Assembly: GCF_024509525.1 (NCBI RefSeq)
Contig: NZ_JAMWEM010000004.1
Coordinates: 124,001-188,000 of the forward strand
Direction of reading: 5' to 3'
Source of the DNA: Streptococcus suis
GTDB taxonomy: Bacteria > Bacillota > Bacilli > Lactobacillales > Streptococcaceae
Length of the DNA stretch: 64,000 nt
Shown piece by piece: positions 50,401-58,462 of the stretch (positions are counted from its first letter, which is position 1; the number at the start of each line of letters is the position of its first letter). The position numbers and the translations under genes were made by a program. The notes below the pieces were generated by a model. The model did not search any database. It saw nothing but the letters and a program-made list of their open reading frames with translations, and was not told where the DNA came from.

Positions 50401-50743
50401 GGACAAACTGGTCAAACAGGTGGTTGGCCTTTTCTGGATGACCATTGAAATAGAACCATTCCGTCTTTGGACGGCGTTCAATGGCATGGAAATTCAAAAA
50501 CTGGTGAAAATCGTGGTCTTTAAAGGGCTTGCCCTTGTCTGGCTCTTCGATGTACCTAGCCTCTTGCTGCCACAAAATAGACGGCTCAATCCCCGCCGTG
50601 TGGGTCTGCTCCTTAATCCTCTGCTCCACCTGACGCTCGGTATAGCCAATCTTGATCCAGCCCTCATTGGTGGTCACATGGGGTGTGGTATAGGCGTAGA
50701 TTTTGGGAGAAATCTCTTCTGAAGTTTTAATCAAAACGGACAT
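47483..50743 (-). CDS. GIY-YIG-like nuclease / superfamily 2 helicase with partial methylase fold
   Basis: A 1086-residue protein, probably the effector of a restriction-type defence system. Order of parts: (1) a GIY-YIG/T5orf172-like domain at ~14-100 (IYAYTTP, GWIKIGYTERQVEQRIKEQ, EWFYF); (2) an SF2 helicase with AKPRFGKT at 161-168, IDEAHEG at 278, LSGTPF at ~304 and QAAFRAQNP in the last helicase motif; (3) a Gln/Glu-rich coiled-coil near 720-850; (4) a C-terminal ~125 residues that resemble the SAM-binding half of an N6-methylase (QIFTPKKLVQKMVDEL, DLYMKSGLYITELVKRL, HGFAPTAIIHKIALEF) but lack NPPY. It lies 50 bases after the methylase gene in one operon. Type ISP enzymes have all such parts in one chain; here they are divided. 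Confidence 0.75.
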   Translation of the reverse strand: MSVLIKTSEEISPKIYAYTTPHVTTNEGWIKIGYTERQVEQRIKEQTHTAGIEPSILWQQEARYIEEPDKGKPFKDHDFHQFLNFHAIERRPKTEWFYFNGHPEKANHLFDQFVRHDYAGYQPGEQMDYQLRQEQEEAVQQTLTYIQTNQDARKKEFLWNAKPRFGKTLATYDLVKRLNCDRVLIVTNRPAIANSWFDDFHKFIAGSTSYKFVSESDSLKGRPALSREDFHKLLFTEEDAKEIAFLSLQDLKGSKYFGGAYDKLQWVAKTQWDLLVIDEAHEGVDTEKTDVAFHQIQRNFTLHLSGTPFKALAKGKFSENQIYNWSYADEQAAKQDWLSSSEQENPYENLPQLNMFTYQMSKMITDRVRDGADFGSETVDFAFDLNEFFATNESGSFIHEREVKEWLNTLTSNEKYPFSTRELRREIKHSFWLLDRVASAKALKDLLEDHPTFDRYKIVLAAGSASQREAEDTEANGKSLDMVRKAIAEHDYTITLSVGQLTTGVTIPEWTAVLMLSNLQSPALYMQAAFRAQNPYSWVEGDKVYRKERAYVFDFAPERTLSLFSDFANNLSLATAGGAGTSQTREENIRNLLNFFPVIAEDREGKMVEIDAQAVMTIPSQIRAAEVIKRGFMSNFLFDNIAGIFRASQLVLDILDELPVEQQGKISHAPDTLGFPDIEVDEEGQVQVAEDLVINRQEVLFGTKVYDLLDTVEELVDQVETVDKAFVKTVQKEISSTLVADLTAGYDLTNRESKQIEKQIHTEIETLIQRSEKEFDIQQAHLENEYQEALKETVDSQQQEELEQAYQAKKIEAHQAHQAELRQRLAEKVQDLPHDLVKQQEVKQRERTKAQVEDEIRGHLRGFARTIPSFIMAYGDENLTLANFDSYVPDEVFIEVTGINLNQFRYLRDGGPEFAGHLFDQPTFDQAIQEFLRKKAELANYFEDRTEDIFDYIPPQKTNQIFTPKKLVQKMVDELEKENPGIFDDPSKTFIDLYMKSGLYITELVKRLYNSQGLQAAFPEGHERLKHILEEQVHGFAPTAIIHKIALEFIFGTLPDTISRKNFLQVDTVPYAKEGRMQELIDKSFG

Positions 50744-50793
50744 AGATTACCTACTTCTCTTTTTCTAGCTTTTCATATCCTAATGAACAAGGA

Positions 50794-52557
50794 CTAATCC
50801 ATGGCTTTTACTTTGGATTCAATAAAGTCAATCTCTTCCTGAGAAAGGCCATATTTTTTATACAACTGGGCGTCAATCTCCGCCCCCGACTGGGTCCAGT
50901 CAAGGTCCGAGCTTGACGTAAAATCTTGGAGAGGGACTTTTGCCCAAGTGGAGCGGGAGTTATGCTGAGTGATTTTTAAAACACCTAATAATGCTCTCGT
51001 AAATTTTCTCGTTATGTATTTTAATAAGGCATTTGCTTCAGGAACAAATATATTATAGTTTTTAAAGGGTTCTGGAAAATCTATGTACTCTTTTTTTATA
51101 AATTTATATGTTCTTTCCGTGCCTGAACGACCTAAAATCTTAACATACGCATCTTCGTTCTCAACATTATTAAAAAAGGCAAAATCGAAATTTGTAAATG
51201 ATTTGGATACAATTTTATTCTTTGTACCTTTGCCCTGTAGTTGCTCTGCCTCAGGAAAGTCTTCAAAAAATTTATTTGAGAATCTATAAATTCCTTGTGG
51301 ATAAACTATTTCTGAAAAAGGTGAGAAATCACTTCTGTTTTCAACTTTCTGAACAATGCTATTCAATGTTTCAAAAACTGTAAATGTCCCAATTTTCCCA
51401 AAGATATTTTCAGAATCTCTATAGGTTATAGCAACTCCACCTTTTATATCTGTCGCAGAAAATACCTCATTACTTTTTAACCAATACTTCACAACTTTTA
51501 CTTGTTCATCGTTCAGCATTTTGTTATTCCAATTTTTAGGTGTCTGTCCAGCATTAAACAAAAATCGTGCTGGTGTAATCAATAAAGCCTTATTTCCAAT
51601 TTTATACGACTCTTCAATAAAATAATGATATATTGGTTCGTCTCTAGCTCCACCTTCTTCCTGATACGGTGGGTTTCCAATGACAACATCAAATTTCATA
51701 GGGCTTTCTCCTTGTGATAGACGCTCAAAATCTATCAACTCATTTGTTTTCCAATCTTTGATTTGTGCCTTTTGTGGCTGGCTGGTCTGCTCTGCTATTT
51801 CCTCAAAAAGGCTGAGTTGAACGGCTTCCTTTGCTTGCTGGGAGTATGGGCTGGTGTAGGTCAGGCCGTCCATCTGCAGGACATTGTAGGAAATAATCTG
51901 GGCAATGGTCTGTTTCTGGCTGGGGCTGGGTTCCTGGTCAAACTTGGCTTGATAGTAGTCAATGAAGCTGGCTAGGAGGTTTTCACGCGCTAAGAGCAGG
52001 GAATCTCCCTGATACTCATAACCGTAGGCGTTCTGGTAGGCGGTCACTGCCCCTTGGAACCAAGCTTCTTCCTCGTGGACTTGCTGAGATAAGCGGTGGA
52101 GCTTGCGGTCTAAAAAACCGACCCGCTCCTCAAGGTCAAGGGCTTGTCCAGTCACGGTATCGTAGCGGGAGACCATGTAGGGGGCTTCCCCGCAGGTGAT
52201 TTCCAACCATTTGAGGTTGAGGTAGGCCTCTAGGGCTAGGTCTTGGAAGTCTTGGTCCACGGCGTCAATCTGCTGTTTGACCAACCCGGTCGGGGTGAAT
52301 ACCTCTGCCCGGACCTTGGTGCGGTCTTTTTGCTCGTACTTGGACTTTTCTGAGCGTGGTTGGATAAGATTGGCATATGGACCTGTCACTTTACTTGGGG
52401 TGATGCGATCATACAGACCAAACCCTTTTCCCAATAACTCATAGGAATGGGTCGCCCACACAATGGACTTGTTGGTCGTTCGATCTTTCAAGAGGGTCCG
52501 AAGAAGACCAGAGGACTCTCTTGCTAATGATTCTTCGCTAATATCTATGGTCGTCAT
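50794..52557 (-). CDS. Adenine-specific methyltransferase of the restriction pair (Eco57I-like)
   Basis: A 587-residue gamma-type N6-adenine methylase. Motif X/I region AEVFTPTGLVKQQID at ~84-98 is followed by an unusual motif I (WLEITCGEAPYM). The catalytic motif VVIGNPPYQEEGG is at ~290-302, and the C-terminal half presumably holds the target-recognition domain. The gene precedes the GIY-YIG-helicase gene and should both protect the host and set specificity. DNA from ~50960 to ~51720, covering the NPPY-to-C-terminus part, is strikingly AT-rich compared with the rest of the operon, suggesting exchange of the specificity part. It could also be described as the M subunit of a type I/IIG-like system; no separate S gene is seen. 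Confidence 0.8.
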   Translation of the reverse strand: MTTIDISEESLARESSGLLRTLLKDRTTNKSIVWATHSYELLGKGFGLYDRITPSKVTGPYANLIQPRSEKSKYEQKDRTKVRAEVFTPTGLVKQQIDAVDQDFQDLALEAYLNLKWLEITCGEAPYMVSRYDTVTGQALDLEERVGFLDRKLHRLSQQVHEEEAWFQGAVTAYQNAYGYEYQGDSLLLARENLLASFIDYYQAKFDQEPSPSQKQTIAQIISYNVLQMDGLTYTSPYSQQAKEAVQLSLFEEIAEQTSQPQKAQIKDWKTNELIDFERLSQGESPMKFDVVIGNPPYQEEGGARDEPIYHYFIEESYKIGNKALLITPARFLFNAGQTPKNWNNKMLNDEQVKVVKYWLKSNEVFSATDIKGGVAITYRDSENIFGKIGTFTVFETLNSIVQKVENRSDFSPFSEIVYPQGIYRFSNKFFEDFPEAEQLQGKGTKNKIVSKSFTNFDFAFFNNVENEDAYVKILGRSGTERTYKFIKKEYIDFPEPFKNYNIFVPEANALLKYITRKFTRALLGVLKITQHNSRSTWAKVPLQDFTSSSDLDWTQSGAEIDAQLYKKYGLSQEEIDFIESKVKAMD

Positions 52558-52726
52558 AAGGCACCTTTTCTCATTATTTACCTTTTATTATACCATTTCT
52601 TTACAAGTAATAAAATCGTTTTCAGGTAAAAAGAAAAATTGCATAAAACTGGTCGATTCTCATCAGCTATTAGGTTATAGCAGCTAGGTCACAATCACTA
52701 AACAGCGAAAGTTGAGAGGTGAACTT

Positions 52727-52837
52727 ATGCTAGATAGTTTCCTGAAACTTGTTTTGCTACCCTTGCTAGTCAGCCTAGTTGCAGAACTAATTACGGAGTG
52801 GCTAATCCGTAAGTGGCAAGACAAATGCGACAAATAA
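52727..52837 (+). CDS. Fst-like type I toxin peptide
   Basis: A 36-residue hydrophobic peptide (LDSFLKLVLLPLLVSLVAEL, then ITEWLIRKWQDKCDK). It has the pattern of Fst/Ldr-type membrane toxins: short N-terminus, one span with a conserved proline, an E-(M/L)-I-x-x-(V/W)-L motif, and a charged tail. It starts at the ATG at 52727 behind agaggtg. A candidate antisense RNA is encoded on the opposite strand downstream, with shared terminator and a repeat adjacent to the toxin start. It lies in the accessory region near rpsI-type integration remnants and is too short for routine gene calling. Confidence 0.72.
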   Translation: MLDSFLKLVLLPLLVSLVAELITEWLIRKWQDKCDK

Positions 52838-52862
52838 TCTAGCCTGTGTGCCTTGAGCAAGC

Positions 52863-52930
52863 ACAAAAAAACACCCTTGGCGGCAACCTTGGGTATTTTC
52901 TTCATGCTTACATCCCTTGAACTTTTAAGC
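52863..52930 (-). ncRNA. Candidate antisense antitoxin RNA (RNAII-like)
   Basis: The minus strand has ATGACA (52960-52965), 17 bases and TATACT (52937-52942), giving a start near 52930. Transcription would run toward the toxin and stop at the shared hairpin, about 68 bases, the size of Fst-system RNAII. Its 5' end contains AAGTTCA, complementary to TGAACTT at 52720-52726 directly in front of the toxin ATG. The same heptamer is repeated at 52918-52924. Confidence 0.6.
52873..52899. terminator. Shared bidirectional terminator of toxin and antisense RNA
   Basis: ACCC/GGGT and TTG/CAA stems with a 4-base bulge, A7 on the left and TATTTTC on the right. It is imperfect but placed as in Fst-type loci. 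Confidence 0.5.
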
Positions 52931-52975
52931 ACCTTTAGTATAACATAATCTTTTTTACTTGTCATTAAAAAGGCT

Positions 52976-53101
52976 CTAAAGAGCCCTTCTTATGTACCAG
53001 GGGCGAATTTCATCGCAGTCCCGATTTTTCAGAGATCCGTCATCTCCTGGGACAACATCCCATCCCATTGTGAATGAATCACAACCAGCTGGTACTCTTA
53101 C
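52976..53101 (-). pseudogene. Short coding relic of unknown origin
   Basis: The minus strand is open for 41 codons from a TAG ahead of 53101 to the TAG at 52976-52978. It translates to a protein-like sequence containing PAGCDSFTMGWDVVPGDD and CDEIRPWYIRRAL. The ATG at 53068 has no ribosome site. The open part starts where an integrase remnant of the opposite strand ends, so it is probably the truncated C-terminus of an element gene. I do not recognise it. Confidence 0.35.
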
Positions 53102-53213
53102 CTATCAACATATTCAAAATAAATAGGATAAATTTAGGGCAAACTTTCGTAAAACACCAAGAAAAAAGCACCCATGAGGTAAACTTTTGAGTGCTTTGAA
53201 ACGTTGATATAAT
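53088..53213 (+). repeat. Decayed copy of integrase C-terminus and rpsI-side flank (older att end)
   Basis: Nearly identical to 54443-54580: the codons for AGTLTYQHIQNK-stop, then the same terminator (aaagcaccca/tgagtgcttt) and the sequence up to gaaacgttgata. It marks the integrase end of an older integrated element. The newer copy carries an extra agggcaactttt unit. Confidence 0.85.
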
Positions 53214-53221
53214 TGTATTGA

Positions 53222-53269
53222 TTAACATTTAGAGAACTGGCTAGCTTAACGAGCTTTCTTAAGACCTGG
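53222..53269 (-). pseudogene. Second, decayed rpsI 3' end (attachment-site duplicate)
   Basis: Read on the minus strand this gives PGLKKAR-stop-ASQFSKC-stop, matching the true rpsI end [15 protein letters not shown] with one Lys codon turned into TAA. It is an attachment-site copy left by site-specific integration at rpsI. Confidence 0.85.
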
Positions 53270-53467
53270 ATTTAAAAACTTTTATTTGAATAAATTTCAA
53301 AATCCTTTAAAATCAACGTTTTCACGTATTTTCAAAACTCAAAATTTCATCCAATTTCAACTAGCCTCATCAAAATAAGGTAAATTTTCAAGCAAAATCG
53401 GACCAGAAAATATAAAAGTTTCCCTTATCATGATTCTAGAAAATGAGGAAAATTAATGTATTCACTT
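53270..53467. other. AT-rich element end, no gene seen
   Basis: About 200 bases of very AT-rich sequence between the second rpsI tail and the toxin-antitoxin promoter. I see no coding frame or clear repeat, only short direct repeats of ttttcaa type. Confidence 0.4.
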
Positions 53468-53508
53468 TTGTTTTTTGTATATATCATGTATAATGTATTT
53501 ACAAATAC
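53468..53508 (+). promoter_or_regulatory. Promoter and operator of the AbrB/Doc pair
   Basis: TTGTTT (53468-53473), 15 bases, TATAAT (53489-53494). The palindrome gtattt-ac-aaatac (53495-53508) covers the start point and is a likely autoregulatory operator for the antitoxin. Confidence 0.55.
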
Positions 53509-53522
53509 AGGAGGTATATCCG

Positions 53523-53744
53523 ATGAATGTTTTATTACGCAAAACAGGTAACAGCACTGTTATCACTATCCCAAACGCTATTAAAGAAGCGCTTGGTGCA
53601 GAAATTGGTGAAGAAATCGAATTCGTCACTTCAGGAAATAATATCATCATCCGTAAAGCTGAGCCAACATTTGACTTTGACAAAGAGTTAGAAAAAGCTA
53701 TGAACCAATACGATGAATTATTGAAAGAGCTGGTAGATAAATGA
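53523..53744 (+). CDS. AbrB/MazE-type antitoxin
   Basis: A 73-residue protein starting at the ATG at 53523 behind aggaggtatatccg. The first ~48 residues form a swapped-hairpin DNA-binding domain (LLRKTGNSTVITIPNAIKEAL, IGEEIEFVTSGNNIIIRK). The rest is an acidic toxin-neutralising tail (FDFDKELEKAMNQYDELL). It overlaps the toxin gene by four bases (ATGA). The promoter palindrome is a likely binding site. Confidence 0.88.
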   Translation: MNVLLRKTGNSTVITIPNAIKEALGAEIGEEIEFVTSGNNIIIRKAEPTFDFDKELEKAMNQYDELLKELVDK

Positions 53745-54148
53745 AATACCTAACTGCCGAAGACATTATCAAAATCAATGTCATGGTTATTGGAAAATAT
53801 TCTCCAAAGGAGCCCGTTGGGATAGCTGATCCAAACAGCCTGCAGATGATTGTTGAGCAGCCCAAACAAGAAATTTTTGGAAAAATACTCTATCCCGACA
53901 TTTATAGTAAAGCTGCCATTATCTGGATAAACCTAATCAAGAAACACCCTTTCAAGAATGCAAACAAGCGAACTGCAGTGCTTGCTTTACACATGTTTCT
54001 AGCAATGAATGGTTTTCAGTCGAATCTCTCATTAAGCGATGGACTGGAAAAGACAATCGAGATTGCAACATTTCAAGGTGACTTCGAAGAATTAAAAGAT
54101 AACATTATCCAGTTCTTGAAAGAAGAAAATCGAGTATACAAAAAATAG
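53741..54148 (+). CDS. doc: Doc/Fic-family toxin
   Basis: A 135-residue Doc-type toxin with the Fic motif HPFKNANKR near residue 66. Doc enzymes phosphorylate EF-Tu and stop translation. The N-terminus (YLTAEDIIKINVMVIGKY) and AAIIWINLIKKHPF fit the Doc branch. It is coupled to the AbrB-type antitoxin by a 4-base overlap and followed by a strong terminator. The pair lies between two rpsI attachment sites and probably stabilised the integrated element, which has otherwise been lost. Confidence 0.9.
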   Translation: MKYLTAEDIIKINVMVIGKYSPKEPVGIADPNSLQMIVEQPKQEIFGKILYPDIYSKAAIIWINLIKKHPFKNANKRTAVLALHMFLAMNGFQSNLSLSDGLEKTIEIATFQGDFEELKDNIIQFLKEENRVYKK

Positions 54149-54149
54149 C

Positions 54150-54187
54150 AAAGTGGTTATCGACCGAATAGGTGATAACCACTTTTT
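54150..54187 (+). terminator. Terminator of the AbrB/Doc operon
   Basis: Perfect 12-bp stem aaagtggttatc/gataaccacttt and a T5 tail. Confidence 0.92.
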
Positions 54188-54193
54188 ACTTTC

Positions 54194-54481
54194 TACTGTA
54201 TTATTACTAATAGCAATGTTAATGCACGTTTACATGCCGACTACTTAAATAATAAAATGAAGACCGTCAGAAACCGTCATAAAGAGCTAGCACACGCTAC
54301 ACCTCATAAATTACGCCATACTGGAGCAACACTTGCTAAACAAGCAGGAATGAGCCTAGAAGCCATTTCTGAGGCTCTGACACATAGTGATACTATCACA
54401 ACAAAAACCTATGTAAACACCTCAAACGTTGTTCCTCTATCTGCTGGTACTCTCGCCTATCAACATATTCAAAATAAATAG
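54194..54481 (+). pseudogene. Tyrosine integrase, C-terminal fragment
   Basis: The frame is open through 54194-54481 and shows the end of a phage-type tyrosine recombinase: TPHKLRHTGATLAKQAG (the H-x-x-R box), ISEALTHSDT and the nucleophile Tyr in TKTYVNTSNVVPLSAG. The N-terminal and core domains are missing and no start is credible, so it is inactive. Its 3' end faces rpsI, as in integrases of elements that use rpsI as attachment site. Confidence 0.88.
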
Positions 54482-54531
54482 GGTAAATTTAGGGCAACTT
54501 TTAGGGCAAACTTTCGTAAAACACCAAGAAA

Positions 54532-54564
54532 AAAGCACCCATGAGGTAAACTCTTGAGTGCTTT
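54532..54564 (-). terminator. rpsI terminator
   Basis: Stem aaagcaccca/tgagtgcttt with T6 in the minus direction. The same hairpin is duplicated at 53164-53196. Confidence 0.75.
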
Positions 54565-54588
54565 GAAACGTTGATATATCGCGGTATA

Positions 54589-54981
54589 TTAACGTTTACT
54601 GAATTGTGAAGCTTTACGCGCTTTCTTAAGACCTGGTTTCTTACGTTCAACCATACGAGCGTCACGTGTAAGAAGGCCTGCGCGTTTCAATGAATCGCGG
54701 AAGTCTGGGTCTACTTGAAGCAATGCACGCGCGATACCGTGACGGATCGCACCCGATTGACCACCGTAACCACCACCGTTCACGTTAACGAAAACGTCGT
54801 ATGAACCTTGTGTTGAAGTTACTGCGAATGGTTGGTTGATAACCAAACGAAGGTCAGCGTGTGGGATGTACTCTTCTACATCTTTTTTGTTAACTGTGAT
54901 TTTACCAGTACCTGGGACCAAACGTACGCGTGCAACCGCGTTTTTACGACGACCAGTACCTGTGTATTGTGCTTGTGCCAT
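54589..54981 (-). CDS. rpsI: 30S ribosomal protein S9
   Basis: The 130-residue protein has the S9 features: [39 protein letters not shown] and the conserved basic tail [16 protein letters not shown], whose terminal Arg contacts tRNA. It follows rplM by 19 bases. Its 3' end is the integration site of the neighbouring element; the gene itself is intact. Confidence 0.98.
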   Translation of the reverse strand: MAQAQYTGTGRRKNAVARVRLVPGTGKITVNKKDVEEYIPHADLRLVINQPFAVTSTQGSYDVFVNVNGGGYGGQSGAIRHGIARALLQVDPDFRDSLKRAGLLTRDARMVERKKPGLKKARKASQFSKR

Positions 54982-55000
54982 TTAGATTACGTCCTTTCCC

Positions 55001-55447
55001 TTAGATAAGACCTGAAATATCAAGTACTTCTGGTTGTTGTGCAACGTGAGTGTGCTCGCTACCTACAAACACTTTCAACTTCATGCCTTGTGCACGACCA
55101 AGTGTGTTGTGTGGAAGCATACCTTTAACTGATTTTTCAATCAAACGAACAGCGTTTTTAGAACGCAATTCACCAGCTGTGATTGATTTCAAACCACCTG
55201 GGTGCAATGAGTGAGTGTAGTACACTTTGTCAGTTGCTTTTTTACCAGTCAATTTCACTTTCTCAGCGTTGATAACGATAACGAAGTCACCAGTATCAGT
55301 GTGAGGTGTGAAAGTTGGTTTGTTTTTACCGCGAAGAACGCTAGCAACTACTGCTGAAAGGCGTCCAAGAGGTACATCAGTAGCGTCTACTACATACCAT
55401 TTACGTTCAACTTGGCCTGGTTTAGCCATAAATGTTGTTTTGTTCAT
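55001..55447 (-). CDS. rplM: 50S ribosomal protein L13
   Basis: The 148-residue protein shows the L13 core ([53 protein letters not shown]). It is the first gene of rplM-rpsI. A structured leader precedes it (see next entry), consistent with autogenous control. Confidence 0.98.
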   Translation of the reverse strand: MNKTTFMAKPGQVERKWYVVDATDVPLGRLSAVVASVLRGKNKPTFTPHTDTGDFVIVINAEKVKLTGKKATDKVYYTHSLHPGGLKSITAGELRSKNAVRLIEKSVKGMLPHNTLGRAQGMKLKVFVGSEHTHVAQQPEVLDISGLI

Positions 55448-55472
55448 GATTTCTCCTATACGAATCGTTTTT

Positions 55473-55583
55473 GTTTACTGGGCGGATGTTCCGGTCCGCG
55501 GGTATTTGGAAGGTTCCGGGGCCTTTCAAATGGGGTAAACAATACCGTTTATTATAATACCACATTCAAACTTAGCTTGTCAA
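55473..55583 (-). promoter_or_regulatory. rplM promoter and structured L13-type leader
   Basis: Minus strand TTGACA (55578-55583), 18 bases, TATTAT (55554-55559) with extended TGG. The leader is closed by gtttac/gtaaac (55540-55535 with 55478-55473). Inside are two arms, atttgaaagg/ccttccaaat and gcgga/tccgc, each topped or flanked by a CCGGAA motif. This is the layout of r-protein L13 leaders of Firmicutes that repress translation when L13 is in excess. Confidence 0.7.
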
Positions 55584-55829
55584 CGAATTCTAGCTGTTAT
55601 TTCAAGTTTTTCAATGTTTTCAAAGTGCAGGTGACAGATGAGGGCACAAAACAAAGTTATCTTCACACTACAAGGTATCGCCATGGGTAGAACAAAATTT
55701 TGGCTAGACACTTCACTCACACCAGCGGTAAAGTAATCTGGCTCAATTGAACATAGAAAACACCCTGAAAGTTTGGATCCTGTCCAACTTTCAAGGTGTC
55801 CTCCATCAGTTATAGTGAGGTCATTTCTC
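55584..55829. other. Region between rplM and groEL, mostly empty
   Basis: No gene is seen. The groEL terminator lies at 55761-55800: long arms acaccctgaaagtt / aactttcaaggtgt with one mismatch. Confidence 0.6.
55761..55800 (-). terminator. groEL terminator
   Basis: 14-base arms acaccctgaaagtt and aactttcaaggtgt around a 12-base loop, 29 bases past the groEL stop. Confidence 0.8.
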
Positions 55830-57753
<1,924 letters not shown>

Positions 57754-57773
57754 TTTATTACCTCCTGGTGTTT

Positions 57774-57840
57774 TTAGCACTCTCCATCTACGAGTGCTAA
57801 TTCACATCTCCTATTGTATCACTTGGTCAAAAATAGTCAA
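57774..57840 (-). promoter_or_regulatory. groESL promoter with CIRCE element
   Basis: A perfect CIRCE inverted repeat ttagcactc-N9-gagtgctaa (57774-57800), bound by HrcA, lies between promoter and gene. The promoter on the minus strand is TTGACT (57835-57840), 16 bases, TACAAT (57813-57818). Confidence 0.93.
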
Positions 57841-57890
57841 GAAGTTTTTACCGACACTGGCAAAATCAGTCTTAGGTCGGAATCGCAAAA

Positions 57891-57916
57891 AAAACACCAA
57901 CTTTCGCTGGCGTTTT
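57891..57916 (-). terminator. ssbB terminator
   Basis: Arms aaaacaccaac/gctggcgtttt with G-U pairs, a tttc loop and T8 in the minus direction. It lies 86 bases past the ssbB stop. Confidence 0.75.
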
Positions 57917-58001
57917 AAGGAGATTATGAAAAATATATAGGATTGACTATAGTATATCCTACTTTTCAAAACTCTCCATCGGTCTAAAGGCTGATTTCAT
58001 C

Positions 58002-58397
58002 TTAAAACGGCAATTCTTCCTCTTCCAGAACCAAATCAGCCAGGTCATCGCCAGTATTATTTTCTCGCATGGCACGTTGGGCACGGCTTTCGAGCAACTG
58101 GAAGGATTGACCTAAGATTTCGGTCACATAGTGGTTGCTGCCGTCTTTTTCGTATTTACGGGTCCGCAACTCACCATCAATAGAAATCAGGCTACCCTTG
58201 CTGCCATAGGACACAAGTGTTTCTGCCAGTTTGCCCCAGAAAATAACATTGAGAAAATCTGCTTCCCGTTCACCGTTTTCTGTCTTAAATCGGCGATTGA
58301 CTGCGACAGTTACACGAGTCAAATTTTTGCCAGTTGGTGTTTGAGTGAGTTCAGGTTGGGCTGTCAAGCGACCGATTGCAATAACTTTATTATACAT
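58002..58397 (-). CDS. ssbB: Competence-type single-stranded DNA-binding protein
   Basis: A 131-residue SSB, shorter than the replicative copy at 27514-28011: OB fold ([46 protein letters not shown]), a very short linker and the acidic tip LEEEELPF. In naturally transformable streptococci SsbB (CilA) protects incoming single strands. A perfect cin-box 20 bases ahead of the ATG supports that this copy is competence-induced. Confidence 0.92.
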   Translation of the reverse strand: MYNKVIAIGRLTAQPELTQTPTGKNLTRVTVAVNRRFKTENGEREADFLNVIFWGKLAETLVSYGSKGSLISIDGELRTRKYEKDGSNHYVTEILGQSFQLLESRAQRAMRENNTGDDLADLVLEEEELPF

Positions 58398-58417
58398 ATT
58401 ATATCCTCCTACTTATC

Positions 58418-58425
58418 TATTCGTA
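58418..58425 (-). promoter_or_regulatory. Competence cin-box (SigX/ComX promoter) of ssbB
   Basis: The minus strand reads TACGAATA, the consensus bound by ComX polymerase. It is followed at 14 bases by aggagg and the ATG; no sigma-A -35 is apparent. Confidence 0.85.
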
Positions 58426-58437
58426 GGACAATGCAAA

Positions 58438-58456
58438 AAAGCGGAAAATCCACTTT
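58438..58456 (-). terminator. ytpR terminator
   Basis: Stem aaagcgga/tccacttt with one G-U pair and T6 in the minus direction. Confidence 0.75.
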
Positions 58457-58462
58457 CTTTTT

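Larger units (their letters stand above)
53088..54588. mobile_element. Remnant of an element integrated at rpsI, cargo AbrB/Doc
   Basis: The segment is bounded by two rpsI 3' ends (true one at 54589, decayed one at 53222-53269), each with an integrase C-terminus and terminator beside it. Only the toxin-antitoxin pair and one integrase fragment remain inside. Two integrase ends imply two successive insertions at the same site. Confidence 0.8.

Noticed and set aside
52684..52965. 93-codon minus-strand frame over the Fst-like locus
   Set aside because: It begins in the antisense RNA promoter, lacks a ribosome site and has shadow-frame composition; the plus-strand peptide and the antisense RNA explain the region better.
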